Of a DNA stretch of 64,000 nt, positions 20,739 through 31,720 are shown piece after piece. Origin of the DNA: Isoetes taiwanensis (lineage: Eukaryota > Streptophyta > Lycopodiopsida > Isoetales > Isoetaceae); NCBI GenBank assembly GCA_021234155.1, contig JAJEKV010000064.1, forward strand, positions 4,464,001-4,528,000, given 5' to 3'. Under the pieces are notes generated by a model that searched no databases, was not told the DNA's origin, and saw only the letters and a program-made list of their open reading frames with translations. The position numbers and the translations under genes are program-made. How positions within the stretch are numbered: position 1 is the first letter of the stretch; every line of letters starts with the position of its first letter.

Positions 20739-23700
20739 TTTTCAACATTTGAAGAGATGGTTGTGTGATGGTTGGGTAGAACAATCAATTTCGGTCGGAG
20801 GGGGCAAGGGTAATTCATTAATTTTGTGTATGTGGTATTCTGTTGGACTACGTACAAATACTCACATTTTGTTGTGTTTTGATATGCAAATAGTGGTGAT
20901 GAATTAGAATTCAAATTTGTGAGGATATGATTTGTTGATTTGTGGTTAAGCTATGGTACGATTGCTCATTCTGAAAACAATATATAAGTATGGGGGTAAT
21001 ATTCGTATTATTTCACAGATGGTGCTAATTGGAAATGATGAGCACAATGATAAGTGGAATAATAAGATCTTTGGAAAGTTCATTTTCCAAGGTTTTAAAG
21101 ATTTTTTGCAGCCGGGAAGTATTCCTGCTTGCCGGACATGGGTATGACGTGTTTTTATTGAAAGGGACGATGATGTACCTGATGTTGTTTCTGTAGAGTT
21201 CTCGTAGTATAGGAAGTTCTTGGACCGTTAAGTTGCCTTCTCTTTTTATGAGAGACTACATATTGAACAACATGCCCAATGATAAATCAAAGTACCCAAT
21301 CAAATTTTATAGGCCTCAACAATGATAGGAAGTTGTAGAATGGAATATCGAGATAGGATTCGATATATGTGGGCAATTAAGGATGGTTGGTGAGGTTTTA
21401 CATTATTCAATGTTAGATAAATTTGTAATTTTATCAGTGCTTGTAATACCTATTTTGAATTTCCATGTGGGGAAATCATATTCGACCTATGTTCCATTTG
21501 AATGTGGATTCGGTTCCAAATAATGAAACGTGCGAATGGACTCAATATTATATGGTTGGATTGTAAGAGTCGCAATTGTCCAATATTAGCAATGATATGC
21601 TCTTTAAAGTCTGGGAGTATTAAAGACAGGCAGATTCTGAAATACTTATTTGCTGGACTTTAGAACAATAAATAATTTCAATTAAGCCCAAAGTGGATTG
21701 AACACATACGCAGAATTGATTCAGAACTTGGATTCTCAGAACCATAGTTGAGTCTTTTGAAGCCTTCATGTTCTGAATCCCTGTGAAAAATCTGGAGCAG
21801 CGTATGTGGAGGCCTAGCAAGCATCAAATGTCACTTTGCTGGCATACATAGAGTTGACAATCAAGCTGTGGTGGCAGAAGTGTTGATGGTGTGCAAGTGA
21901 AGCCACCACATTCTGAGATAGGGTCAGCTAATTCACATGAACCTGCTAGAATAACACTTTGGTGCCCGATAAAAAATGTTAAAAAACAAATATTCAGGTT
22001 AGAATATGAACATCAGCATTGGAGAAGCATTATTCTCACCTGTTGATCAATGGCTTTATATATTGTGAGTTCATGTAAGCAAAATCGATACCATCTACGC
22101 TGATTTTTCTGCTTTATCCTTACTTCTGGTAGAAATGCTACCAACTGCATTGCAAGCTATAATGTTAAAATACAGTCTCAATTAAGAACCAAGTCGAATG
22201 GTGCACTAAGCACTAACCATGATTGGTGAGCAGGAGATGAGCAGGAGAATGTCAGTGATAAGGATATGGCAGCAAGGGATATATAGAGTTGGCTTGTGAG
22301 AAGAAGTGGGATCATGGGTAGAGGCATTGTCTCCAAGCATATGACGGGTGGATCAGAATTCTCTACAAATACCCCTCAGCCCAATATCGTTCTCAGTATG
22401 GAACCAAGCATGGAAAATAATAGAGATAAAGTTTCCGTTGACAATGTTGCTTGGATATGAAGACCAAGCATCGACCTGCAAGATGGACAAAAAGTTTGAA
22501 TCATATATGCAAAAGAGCGATAGCAGGCATGATGATCTACTGCACAAAGGCCCAGCAATAGCATATTATTACTTCTCAACAATCGTTGCTTCGCAAAAGA
22601 GCGATATGGATGATACTCTACATATTCAGATACTTATATTGAAATATATGTATCCACAATTATTTTCATCTCTATAACACTTGTTAACGTCGTATCAAAC
22701 TCATTGCTCCTATACTGAAACACATATTCAACGGCTTAGTAAGACAGGCAATTTTGGAAATATATGAAGTGGTCTCGGGCAAGCCAACTATGTATTTGGA
22801 GAATAAGAATTGGCTATTTTCCATTAACGAGATAGCTGGATATTTCTGTGTTTGTAGTTTCTTGAGAAAGAAGCCAACCTATAGTGAAAATAAAAACTGA
22901 GCAAAGGAAGTTATTGCATGACATAAGTGAAAAGACATCTTACAAATCTGCCCATAGATATATGCTTGTTAACTCCTCTGTTGGTGATATGACACAGCAG
23001 GAAATTAGTACACTACATTGGTTCAGAAGAAATGCTTCAGAAGACCAGCATATCCTAACCTTTTATACCTGCATGCATGATTCGATCAAGAATCTCTACA
23101 CAATCTTTACTATGGAGCCAACTATACATAATGATAGAGAGTTTCTCTTGGCAATGCCCTTTGCATATCAAGACCAAGGCTTCGGATGGTTTAATTTTCT
23201 GTTTCCAAAGTTTTTGTCTCACAAAAGAGAAGAATCACATAGCAACCCGGCATATTCACCATATCAACCTTCATTTTGCTCTTCCGAATACTCAATGATG
23301 ATGCTCCCTACATTTTAGTCATTACATGGTGGTAATTGCCATGCTGGAGGACTGTATTGTCTATATGCAAAGAAAGAAAGTAAAAAAAAAAGAAAAAGGG
23401 GGACTCACACATCTGTCATGGAATGTTACTGAGAACATGAGCTGGTGCCTCTTTTATTTTGTACAACACCTTTGTACTTGAAGCTGACAGTTTCTTAGCC
23501 AGTCAGAAGCAGCAAGCTGATGGCAATCTTTTGCAAGTATCAAAGCAAAACCCAATAGCAACAAAGCATAAAAGAGACACCAAAGGAAAAAATTGCAAAT
23601 GATCATATACAACAGATTAGAATCCACAACCCTATATGTATCTATAAAATCAGAAGAAATAAAAGAATGATTTTTTACCTGCAACTCTACTTCGATGTTG

Positions 23701-24249
23701 TTACCTGCAACTCTACTTCGATGTTGTTAAGATCGCCCATGAAAATGATCAAGCCAAGGCATCAATCAAGGTCACCATATATTCATAGGGGGCAAAAGAT
23801 CAGACAAAAAATGACGGCTAATGCCCTCGGTCTACACAAACTCGTCTCCGTTAGCAATCCCTCCTTCAGTGTATAAATCTGCAGCAAGGTTGAGAGATTA
23901 AGGGAAGAAAGAAAAGATACAAAGGGGATAAGAAAATACCAGAGGGGACGCCTCAAGTTCGCGCAGTTTAGCATATTCAAAGATGTCGGATTGAGAGGCA
24001 CTCCATATTTTGAGAAGAAGGTTCGCTGCGGGAAGGTTTTGGGGGCCTGTGAGGTGCATGAACATCAAAATACTCCTGAACTTGCTCGCAAATCCGTTGC
24101 CTCACCATCTCCGGCTCAATTTCATCGCTGCGGCTTGGCTTCGACATTTTCTCTGCCCTCCGCCCTTGCTCTTCCTAGATCTAGAGTTTAAGATACATTT
24201 TCCCACGTGGCATCCATGCCGTGAGCAAATTTCTTACCCTGAGAAACAG
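20739..24249. other. Unassigned stretch with short ORFs, probable Helitron interior
   Basis: This block follows the Helitron-like end and contains no domain I recognise. A 50-base segment at about 21075-21124 (encoding FQGFKDFLQPGS) recurs inverted at 24899-24948. Moderately long open frames at 22348-22677 and 22884-23318 have no recognisable motif. A perfect 26-bp tandem duplication occupies 23675-23726. If the Helitron call is right, much of this may be captured or filler DNA. Confidence 0.4.
23675..23726. repeat. Perfect 26-bp tandem duplication
   Basis: The unit TTACCTGCAACTCTACTTCG plus ATGTTG occurs twice head to tail with no mismatch. It is recent, judging by identity, and lies in non-coding DNA. 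Confidence 0.85.
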
Positions 24250-24399
24250 CTTGTGATGTGGAATGGGAAGAGGGAGTGGATTCCGGTGGCAGGCAAGCAC
24301 GGCCCGGAGGCCGGGAGCCATATCGGACCCGGCCGCCGGCAAGAGTCACCGCCTCGCTACACCGGAATCCACGACCTCGACCATTCCACAACGTCAAGG
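24250..24399. repeat. GC-rich foldback of ~150 bp
   Basis: An arm of about 40 bases (24250-24289, containing TGTGGAATGG and GTGGATTCCGGTG) is repeated inverted at 24359-24399, with a GC-rich centre (CGGCCCGGAGGCCGGGAGCC). The arms have a few mismatches. The layout parallels the hairpin at 10677-10781, suggesting one family of foldbacks. The overlapping open frames on both strands are by-products of the GC-rich sequence. Confidence 0.6.
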
Positions 24400-24424
24400 T
24401 AAGAAAAAAATTTTGATTCTTCAG

Positions 24425-24520
24425 TTTTGGCTATGGCGAGTTTATGGCTTGGAGTTTATGGCTTGGAGTTTATGGCGAGTTTTTTGCTATGGCGAGTTTA
24501 TGGCTTGGAGTTCTGCCGGA
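24425..24520 (+). repeat. Short tandem repeat TTTATGGCTTGGAG / TTTATGGCGAG
   Basis: Units of about 14-15 bases alternate between TATGGCTTGGAGTT and TATGGCGAGTTT, some five to six times. The related GGCTATGGCT runs near 24660 look like the same slippage process. No function is apparent. Confidence 0.65.
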
Positions 24521-24979
24521 GATCTGGCTATGGCTGCACTGCTGACATCCCGGAGAGCTCTGCCGTTTCCCGCCTCAAAACAGTAAAGCAAAAGGTAACA
24601 GCAGAGGTAACAGCTTCAAAACAGTAAAGCAAAAGGTATGGCTTCAAAATCTACCTGAGCTCTGGCTATGGCTATGGCTTGGAGCTCTTGGTTTCAAGCG
24701 CCTTCCTCGATCAGAGAGGTAAGCAGAGGTCACCGGTTGTAACAGGTTAGCCAAGAATGCTACATCGATTTTCCATTCTTGATTAGAATGGTTGCAACGT
24801 GGCAAGATATCATTGGCCAAAAAACAAGAATCAACACCAACTTACCTTGACGTATTACGAAACCATATCTTAAAAGCTTTCTCGATTTTTGGAAAGTCAG
24901 AATACTTCCCGGCTGCAAAAAATCTTTAAAACCTTGCAAAATGAACTTAAAATAAAATCCAAAAAGTTTTCCACACATC

Positions 24980-25230
24980 GGAAAAACCAAATTTAAACAA
25001 TAGGATACTGGTGCACAAAGTAACATTAAGGTGCATCCAGCCTCGACCATTTCTACAAAAAGCTTGCATTCTTCAACTTTGGACATTTTGCCATAAGTAA
25101 TTATGGAAATTATATAGGAAATAGTATCAAATTTTTGACCATTTTCTTTCATTCGTTATAGTATCCCATGTTATTGCAGTTTCCTTAAATCCTCGACTTT
25201 TCCAGATTCTTTGCTAAGTTTTCCAAATTC
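24980..25230 (-). pseudogene. Pentatricopeptide-repeat (PPR)-like gene fragment
   Basis: The minus-strand frame from 25152 reads MKENGQKFDTISY, ITYGKMSKVEE and LFVEMVEAGC. This follows the 35-residue PPR pattern of (D)TISYxxIIxxYGK followed by KVEEaxxLFxEMxxAG. Just upstream, in frames broken by a stop, KESGKVEDLRKL looks like the previous repeat. PPR proteins are plant organelle RNA-binding proteins. Only about two repeats remain before the reading passes into the repeated FKDFLQPGS segment. It may be a gene fragment carried by the Helitron whose 3' end is at 20711. The match is by pattern only. Confidence 0.5.
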
Positions 25231-25259
25231 ATTTATGTTAAGTCCTAAAGGGTGTGAAA

Positions 25260-26219
25260 GAAGTTGAAGTCGAAGATACGTCCCCAAATTCCTCTCAAAA
25301 TTGTGTGTTGGTGTTAACGTACAAAAGGGAGACTTATACTATTTTAGGATTTTAGGCCCTGCGAGACAGAAAAATAAAAATAAAATTCCACAATTAACTT
25401 TGTGTGCAGAAATGTCTAAAAGTGATATTCATTGATGGAAATCCATCTCAAACATCACTTCAAATGTAACATTGCATTAATATTTCTTACATGCCAATGA
25501 TATGCAAGTGGTCATATGTGTTAGAGAGCTATTGGGCACAAGGGCAAAAGCAAGGGGGTATGAACCATACAAATGTTACAAAATGTATAATATGTGGATG
25601 AAATATGGACGCAATAAAAAGCAGCGAAACACAATGAATATGAATCTCTGCTATGAGTTATCTCTTATGCAAAGAAAAATATAAAGCAATGCAATGGCCA
25701 TGTTTTCCTATTATCTAAATTGCTTGGAACATTATATGTTGATACAACGAGTCTTTATATCACTGTATGTGCCACTGTATGTAGCACTTACAAAAACATT
25801 AGACCATAGACTATGAGCAAACTTAATATGTTCCAAACAGCTTATAACTGATATCATGTGACTCATGCTTGTCAGAAATATCACGACCTTTCACTTTTTT
25901 TCTTTTTTTTGTAATTTTCAACATTTTTTCTTTTCCAAAATAAGGTTAAACAAAAAGATACATCACCAGTCTGTCATACACTCTTGCTTTGCTTGACGTC
26001 TCTACCGCAAAAGCTTGAAAAGTAACCTCATTTGCCACAGTCTAGCAGATTGTGAACAAAATCATAGGTTTAGCCTCTCATTAGATAAATACTTTGTGTA
26101 AGCTTAGATATTTCCATTAAGGAGGACTTGTACTGGACTTGCAGATGAAGAAGAGTTCCAGATAAGGCTACCCCAATCAAACTCATTATCCATATGCCTA
26201 ACATTAGCATTGATTAAAC
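25260..26219. other. AT-rich stretch, nothing recognised
   Basis: No exon, repeat or element boundary could be supported here on either strand. A T-rich tract at about 25893-25935 is the only compositional feature. Confidence 0.5.
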
Positions 26220-26239
26220 TTCCTACTCTTTGTCTTCTG

Positions 26240-26740
26240 CGTTGCAATTTCTGACGACATACTCACCTGGGTTCACCATGAAGGTTGTTGCAACAACTGT
26301 AGCTGTAGGAACATTTAGGAGATAATCGGGCTCATTGCCATTGTCAATACCCTCTTTTAGCATAGTAAGAGGACCAAATGTAGCATACCAAGCATGGGAG
26401 AGCTTTGTTGCATATGCCAAGGGTATGAATTCTTCTTGCATTGTGTTTGATGCAAGGAGAAACCTTTCCTTTGAAATTGCAGGTTAGGTAATTGAATAAT
26501 AAATTCCTACAAACTGAAGTGCTCCTGTACAAAATTACGAACTTGTATGTAAGGAAAAACTCTTGATATTCAATATAATTTTATCTTAATTACTATGAGT
26601 GATCATGACTTACTATATTGGAGAGGAAGTCTTTTTACTGCTGCTGCGTGGAAAAGTGATGTTGAACTGGAAGACGAAACACCAGTTGACATCTCTTTGT
26701 AACGACTCTCACTTTGATTATGCTCTGAACTTTAAGCTTA
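26240..26740 (-). pseudogene. Possible exons of an unidentified gene
   Basis: On the minus strand 26485-26270 gives an open stretch containing EEFIPLAYATKLSHAWYATF and NEPDYLLNVPTATVVATTFM. It ends at a strong donor (CCCAG then GTGAGTATG). A second open stretch at about 26740-26634 (SESRYKEMS ... AAAVKRLPLQY) ends at GTAAGT. I do not recognise either. Codon-like conservation and good donors suggest real exon ancestry. They lie between the PPR-like and lipase-like fragments on the same strand. Confidence 0.25.
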
Positions 26741-27029
26741 CAGTGTAAAACTCAAGTGTATCAAGTTTTTTACTACTACATCAGTACTAGAGACCATAAT
26801 GTACCTTGAAACATGGGTCAATTACATCATCACAAGGTTTGTTTAGATTCTGAAGTTCTAGGTTTTGGCCCATCCAACCACAGGCAGTCAAGTCTGTCAC
26901 TTTAAGAAGCTACTAGTGAGGCTGTAATATACAATGTCCAATCCATGACTTACCAAGCATCGGGAACAGAGGCACACAAGAACAATCTTACATGGTGCAA
27001 ATAAACTTCATCCTCTGATACAGACACTG

Positions 27030-27345
27030 CAACGTACCCTATCCAACTTGAATCCCGCCTCCATGGATTTCGAAGATTTTCTGGACTTCTGAAAAAATCC
27101 ATTAGATGGATTGTTTAGGTTAGAAGTTATATAAAGATAAAGTAAATTTATAATCTGCCTAATATGGCTGCTGCATTTCAACACAATAAAACATGCAGTA
27201 ATCTGGTGGCTTTTGAATAGAAGCAGCAACCGCTTTGCATTACGGTAACACCTATCATAGCCAAGGTTGCTCTGACTCATATGCCCTGCGGATCTATCCG
27301 TTGCCGCGGTTTTCCCTACCAAATCTCATACCTTCTGCCCATCTT
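27030..27345 (-). pseudogene. Class-3 lipase (phospholipase A1 / DAD1-like) N-terminal fragment
   Basis: Minus-strand reading gives LLYLYITSNLNNPSNGFFQK, then in the next frame SPENLRNPWRRDSSWIGYVAV followed by SVSEDE. This matches the segment of plant chloroplast phospholipase A1 proteins that runs YLYATSNINLP-FF then SSWIGYVAVxxDE, just before the GRRDIVVAWRGT strand. The two parts are a single base out of frame. The downstream lipase core (WRGT, GHSLG) is not found, so this is a fragment. The LINE A insertion at 27915 lies about 570 bases upstream in this gene's sense. The assignment is by recalled motif similarity. Confidence 0.5.
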
Positions 27346-27899
27346 TGAACAAAGTTTGTCAGATTGATAGAAGAATTTGAATACTCTCAAGCCACATCTG
27401 GCAACGAGATCTAGAGTGCCCCAAAGCTTAAGGATTTATTAAGTTCCAAGCAAATGCTCATAAAAAGTGCCACGTTTGTGAGACATTCTCCAGCTCTGGC
27501 CTGATTTAAAATTGTGGTATAAATTTATCGCGAAGAAATTTTCGTGAGAGATCAAAGGCGCATACAAATGGACGGATCTGCCATAGCGAGAACTCTTGAA
27601 GCAAGAATAGAACTACAGGATAAGCTTTAGATTCTTGCTCCAATAAACTTGCAAGCAAGAAAGAACAACAAAGGTCTATTTGATTCTTTAAAAGCACCCA
27701 CTTGAAGGAGGAGCAACTGATCTAATAATTTGCACACAATTCTCAAATCTATGCGATGGCGCAAATAAAGCAAATGCATGCTGGTGATCTATGGCGGATT
27801 CAAGCACAGAAGCTCAAATAATTTACTAAAAGCATAAATATGTACCCGATTTGCATTCTTCTGCATGTTCAAAGCTTCTGATGTCAAGAGCAGAGCACG
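27346..27899. other. Stretch between lipase-like fragment and LINE A, nothing firm
   Basis: No supported exon. On the minus strand this would be upstream of the lipase-like fragment. The stretch continues across the LINE insertion into 36236-36400, where a GC-richer minus-strand frame (LDLAWLWRIASPSSEQG) might be a leader or transit-peptide region. That link is conjecture. Confidence 0.25.
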
Positions 27900-28059
27900 A
27901 ATACATGCCTGGATGTAGTAGCTGCTGGCTTACTGGGTAACTTGCAAAGGACAAATATGTTGGATAGTTCCATATCTGATCACAATCCACAATGGGTTTT
28001 GATTACAAGGCCAGTGCATAGACGAGCTACAAACCTATTTCAAACTTAACACTCGATAT

Positions 28060-28936
28060 TTGTCATACCCAGAGTTTACTGATGGCTGCAGGCATGACTG
28101 GTCCTCTATATTTTCTCGTCTTCGAGGTATGTCTGGGGTTGTTGACGCTTTGGCAGCAGTTAAATCCTTTGCTAAGCAGTGGGGACGTAGGAAGGTGCAG
28201 GCAGCTAGAGACCGACTACTAGCTTTGTATATGGAGCTTCAAATGTGTCGCTCACAAGCCCCTTCATCAGGTATTTGAGAGAAAGAGTTATTGGCAGAAA
28301 TAAGAAACATTGAGTCTATACAGGCAACTCAAGCTCGCGTTAAGGCCGGTTTGGATTGGTTTAAATTGGGAGATAGGTGCTCTCACTTCTTCTTTAGGGC
28401 GGCAAGGAGAAGATGTGTGTCAAGCTCTATATCTTCGCTACTTCTACCTGATGGCTCTTAAATTTCTGATGCTGCACAGTTAAAGCAATTTCTTTTTTAT
28501 CATTTCTCTGCCCTTCCAAGAGGACATGCAAGAGGCAGTTTTATCTAAGATCCATACTATTATTTCTCCACAGCAACGCGTTCAGTTGGAATCAACTATT
28601 ACTGTCGATGATTTGCATTCTGCTGTAGACTTTTTAAAGAAGAATAAGTGCCCAGGCTTGGATGGTTTTCCTGCAGAGTTTTTTTAAGCTTATTGGAATT
28701 GGCTTGATGATGACATCTTCAATGCTTTCTTTGAGTTTCGCTGGTTCAGGAGCTTGGATAAGATCATCAACACTGGTTGCATTTCCCTTATTCCTAAGTG
28801 CAAAGTGCCTAAAACTATCTCGGATTGGCGCCCTATAACTTTGTTATCTATGGTGTACAAGATCTTTGCTAAGGCCTTGGCAGAGAAAGTGAGGGATATC
28901 TTGGCAGACTCTATCTCCTTCACGCAATCAGGATTT
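28060..28936 (+). pseudogene. LINE A ORF2, left part (endonuclease end to RT start)
   Basis: The frames 28060-28278, 28320-28460 and 28754-28951 together encode the linker and the reverse-transcriptase N-terminus: QARVKAGLDWFKLGDRCSHF and FFRAARRR, then KCPGLDGFPAEFF, then INTGCISLIPKCKVPKT. Stops at about 28277, 28459 and in 28540-28690 break the frame. The segment 28505-28875 is duplicated in the intron of the synthase gene at 8296-8663. Confidence 0.8.
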
Positions 28937-28937
28937 T

Positions 28938-29357
28938 TGTTGAAGATGTAAGCATGTTGCAAATGTTGCAAGACCATTACGATTTTGTGTTCATTGAATA
29001 TTTAAGGTAATGGTTCAATGAATTTCGAATGGTTTTTTTGAATAACCCTAGAACCTAGCTCGGTGAACAGTGTCACCGGCCAGGTGGAACCACAAGCTAT
29101 CATCTAGCAACCGCCTAGATGATCGAATGGACTAGATACTGGGATTGCCGGAATTCGGTGATCCCTAAGAATGTATAAACGAAAATTTATCTTGTACAGA
29201 TATACACAGGAATTAAGAATTGGGTTTGAAGTTCCGACATCTGCATATGAATCGTCTACTTGTATTTCGAATATTTGGTTGTCTAACTATGTATTAGTGT
29301 GTGACATTGTTTAGTAGAAGCTGCCTTAGATAATATAAGACCTTAGTTAATCTTACA
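28938..29357 (+). repeat. 5' LTR of the Copia element
   Basis: 420 bases starting TGTTGAAGATG and ending CTTACA. A TATAAA-type box lies at about 29176 (ATGTATAAACG), a plausible LTR promoter. The LTR lacks a 16-base stretch (GGTGTGCCTGGAGTAT) found in the 3' LTR after TTCAAT. Confidence 0.93.
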
Positions 29358-29358
29358 G

Positions 29359-29370
29359 TGGTATCAGAGC
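29359..29370 (+). other. Primer-binding site (initiator tRNA-Met)
   Basis: TGGTATCAGAGC starts two bases after the LTR. It is complementary to the 3' end of plant initiator methionine tRNA, the usual primer of minus-strand synthesis in plant Copia and Gypsy elements. Confidence 0.9.
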
Positions 29371-29380
29371 AAATTGCACA

Positions 29381-30606
29381 ATGTCCACACGTTTTGTTGC
29401 TACTCTCTTAAGCTCAGTAGAAGTTTTCCAGGGAGTTGGAGGTTTTCAGATATGGAAAGAGAGAGTTAAAGAGGTTTTACAGTTTGAAGGGTTATGGTAT
29501 ATAATTGAATCTGGTACTAATGTTGATGATGAAGTGAGCAGTTCAACAATGGGAGAAACTTCAACTGCAAAATTAGGGGAGTCTACTGCAAAATCTAAAG
29601 AGGTAAGTGTTAGCAGTGATAAGGCAGGTGATGAATTAAAAGTAAGTCAAGCTAAAGCTATAATTATGTGCAAAGTTGCACCAGGTATTATGCTTAAGTT
29701 AAGGGACATGAGTCCCAGGGATGCTTGGAAATATTTGATTAAAACATACTAGACTAGGAGCTCATCCCGGATTGATGTGTTGGAAAAAGAGATCAGAAAG
29801 ATGAGATTTGATGACAAGACAGATTTAACTGCAATGTTCCACAAGTTTGATTCTCTTTGTACAGATCTAGAGGCTGCTGGGGTGACCATGTCAGTAAGCC
29901 ATTAAATCTTGGCAATTTCAAAGATGTTTGCCAATTATGGAACATTGGCCACACTCATAAGGACTGTTGCCAGAACTAGGGAGGAGGCAGAACAGATTGC
30001 CAGGACAGAAGTGGAGCAAAAATCTGTGATGGACAATGAGAATGATAATGATGAAGAATCAGCAGAGGTGCTGGCTGTGAGAAAAGGGAAATCCTCTAGT
30101 GACAGAGGTAAGCAGATTGGGCCATGTTATGGCTGTGGGGAAGTGGGGCATTTGAAGTTCAACTGCCCGAGAAATGTTCAGAATGTGAAAACCTGCTACA
30201 CATGTGGAGGTGTAGGGCACTTTGCATCTAAATGCCCAAGTCCAAAGGACAGTGGCAGGGACAGAGGTAGAGGCAAAGGGAAAATAGTTCATTGGAATAC
30301 CAATAGGGGTAGAGGCCGAGGTGGTAAGGCAGCAAACACAAATGTTGTTGTCATAGAATGTGATGAGGAGGACTCAGAAGAAGAGGTAACAAATGTGTTC
30401 TCAAATTCTTTAAGCAAAACACAAAGTTCTAAAGCCTCTTTTGTTGTAGATTCGGGAGCTGAAAGAACAATAATAGATTCTTCAGATTTGCTTGCTGATT
30501 GGGACAAGGAGCTGAAGACAAAGAATATTCGGCTAGGGGATGGGAGAACTCAAGAAGTTAAAGCAACAAGGATGCTAAAATTATATGACTGCAAGGAAAT
30601 CGAGTA
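29381..30606 (+). pseudogene. gag: Copia gag and protease region
   Basis: Gag starts at ATG 29381, 23 bases after the LTR. The Gag core ends at a TAG near 29750, and a TAA near 29903 breaks it again. Two CCHC zinc knuckles follow, CYGCGEVGHLKFNC (about 30124-30165) and CYTCGGVGHFASKC (about 30193-30234). They bind element RNA in the particle. The aspartic protease motif VVDSGAERTIID lies at about 30444. A frameshift near 30602 separates this from the integrase part. The two stops stand where the surrounding frame would accept a Gln codon. Confidence 0.88.
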
Positions 30607-31720
30607 GAAATAGAAAAGGTCCTTTGTGTACCTTCCATTGTAAAAAATCTGATTTCAGTAAGTCAATTAGTTGACTTGGACTACCAGGTCCTATTTGACA
30701 AGTTTGTATGCAAGATTGTGAAAGATAATAAAATATGTTTTCTGGGCAAAAGGGTTGGAGATTTATTTGAGATGCATACTTCTGAAATTTGTCCAACAGT
30801 GAATAATGTTTCAGTACCTAGTTTAAAGATTTGGCATGAACGTCTTGGCCATACTAACATGAATAATGTGAAAGCCCTAAATAAGTCTGGATACATAAAT
30901 GCAGCAGATGAGGATCAGAAGAACTTTGTATGCAGAGGTTGTATGATTGGAAAAAGCACCCGATTACCTTTTGGCAGAAGAACAAAGAGGGCTGGTACAC
31001 CTTCGGAGCTGGTGCATACAGATATCTGTGGTCCTCTCAACATCAAAAGCTATTCTGGAAAAAGGTATTTCATCACTTTTATAGATGATTACACTAGAAA
31101 AGCTAAATGTTATTGTCTAGCAAAGAAACATGAAGCTCTAAGAGCATTTAAGGAATACCTGACAGAAATGGAATGAGAAACAGGTTTTAGAATTAAGTGT
31201 CTAAGATCAGACAGGGGAGGTGAATATATTTCAAAGAAATTCAAATCTTTTTGCATTGAAAAAGGCATTAGAAGACAGTTGACCTGCAGGTACTCTCCCC
31301 AGCAGAATGGGGTGGCAGAAAGAAAAAATCGAACATGCTTAAATGCAGTTAGGGCAATGTTAAAGCATGCTGGATTGCCTAATATGCTGTGGGAGGAAGC
31401 TCTAAAAACAGCTATCTTCATACAAAATAGACTGCCAAGTGCAAGTCTAGATGGGAAAATTCCAGAATTGTTGTGGACTAAGAAAATGCCCACATATGAA
31501 GGTTTTAAAACCTATGGATGTGTGGCTTATGTTCATATCCCAGAAGAATTGAGGGTAAGTTGGATGACAGAGCACTAACAGCTTTTCTGGTCGGATATGA
31601 TGAGGAATCTAAAGCATATAGGCTGTATGACCCAGAGAAAAGGAAAATTTTAGTAAGTAGAGATGTTGTGTTTATAGAAGAGCAGTTGTACAAAGACTTC
31701 AAGGATGTGAACCGGATATG
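30607..31720 (+). pseudogene. pol: Copia integrase region
   Basis: The gag-pre-integrase zinc domain reads WHERLGHTNMNNV ... CRGCMIGKS (HHCC type, about 30830-30955). The DDE core follows: HTDICGPL with the first Asp, then FIDDYTR, RSDRGGEY with the second Asp (about 31210), and YSPQQNGVAERKNRT with the Glu (about 31290-31330). TGA near 31174 and a frameshift near 31552 interrupt the frame. The distal part (LVGYDEESKAYRLYDP) is the usual linker to reverse transcriptase. Confidence 0.88.

Noticed and set aside
24010-24400. Overlapping GC-rich open frames on both strands as a gene
   Set aside because: They coincide with the foldback at 24250-24399 and arise from its stop-poor GC-rich sequence. 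No domain is visible.
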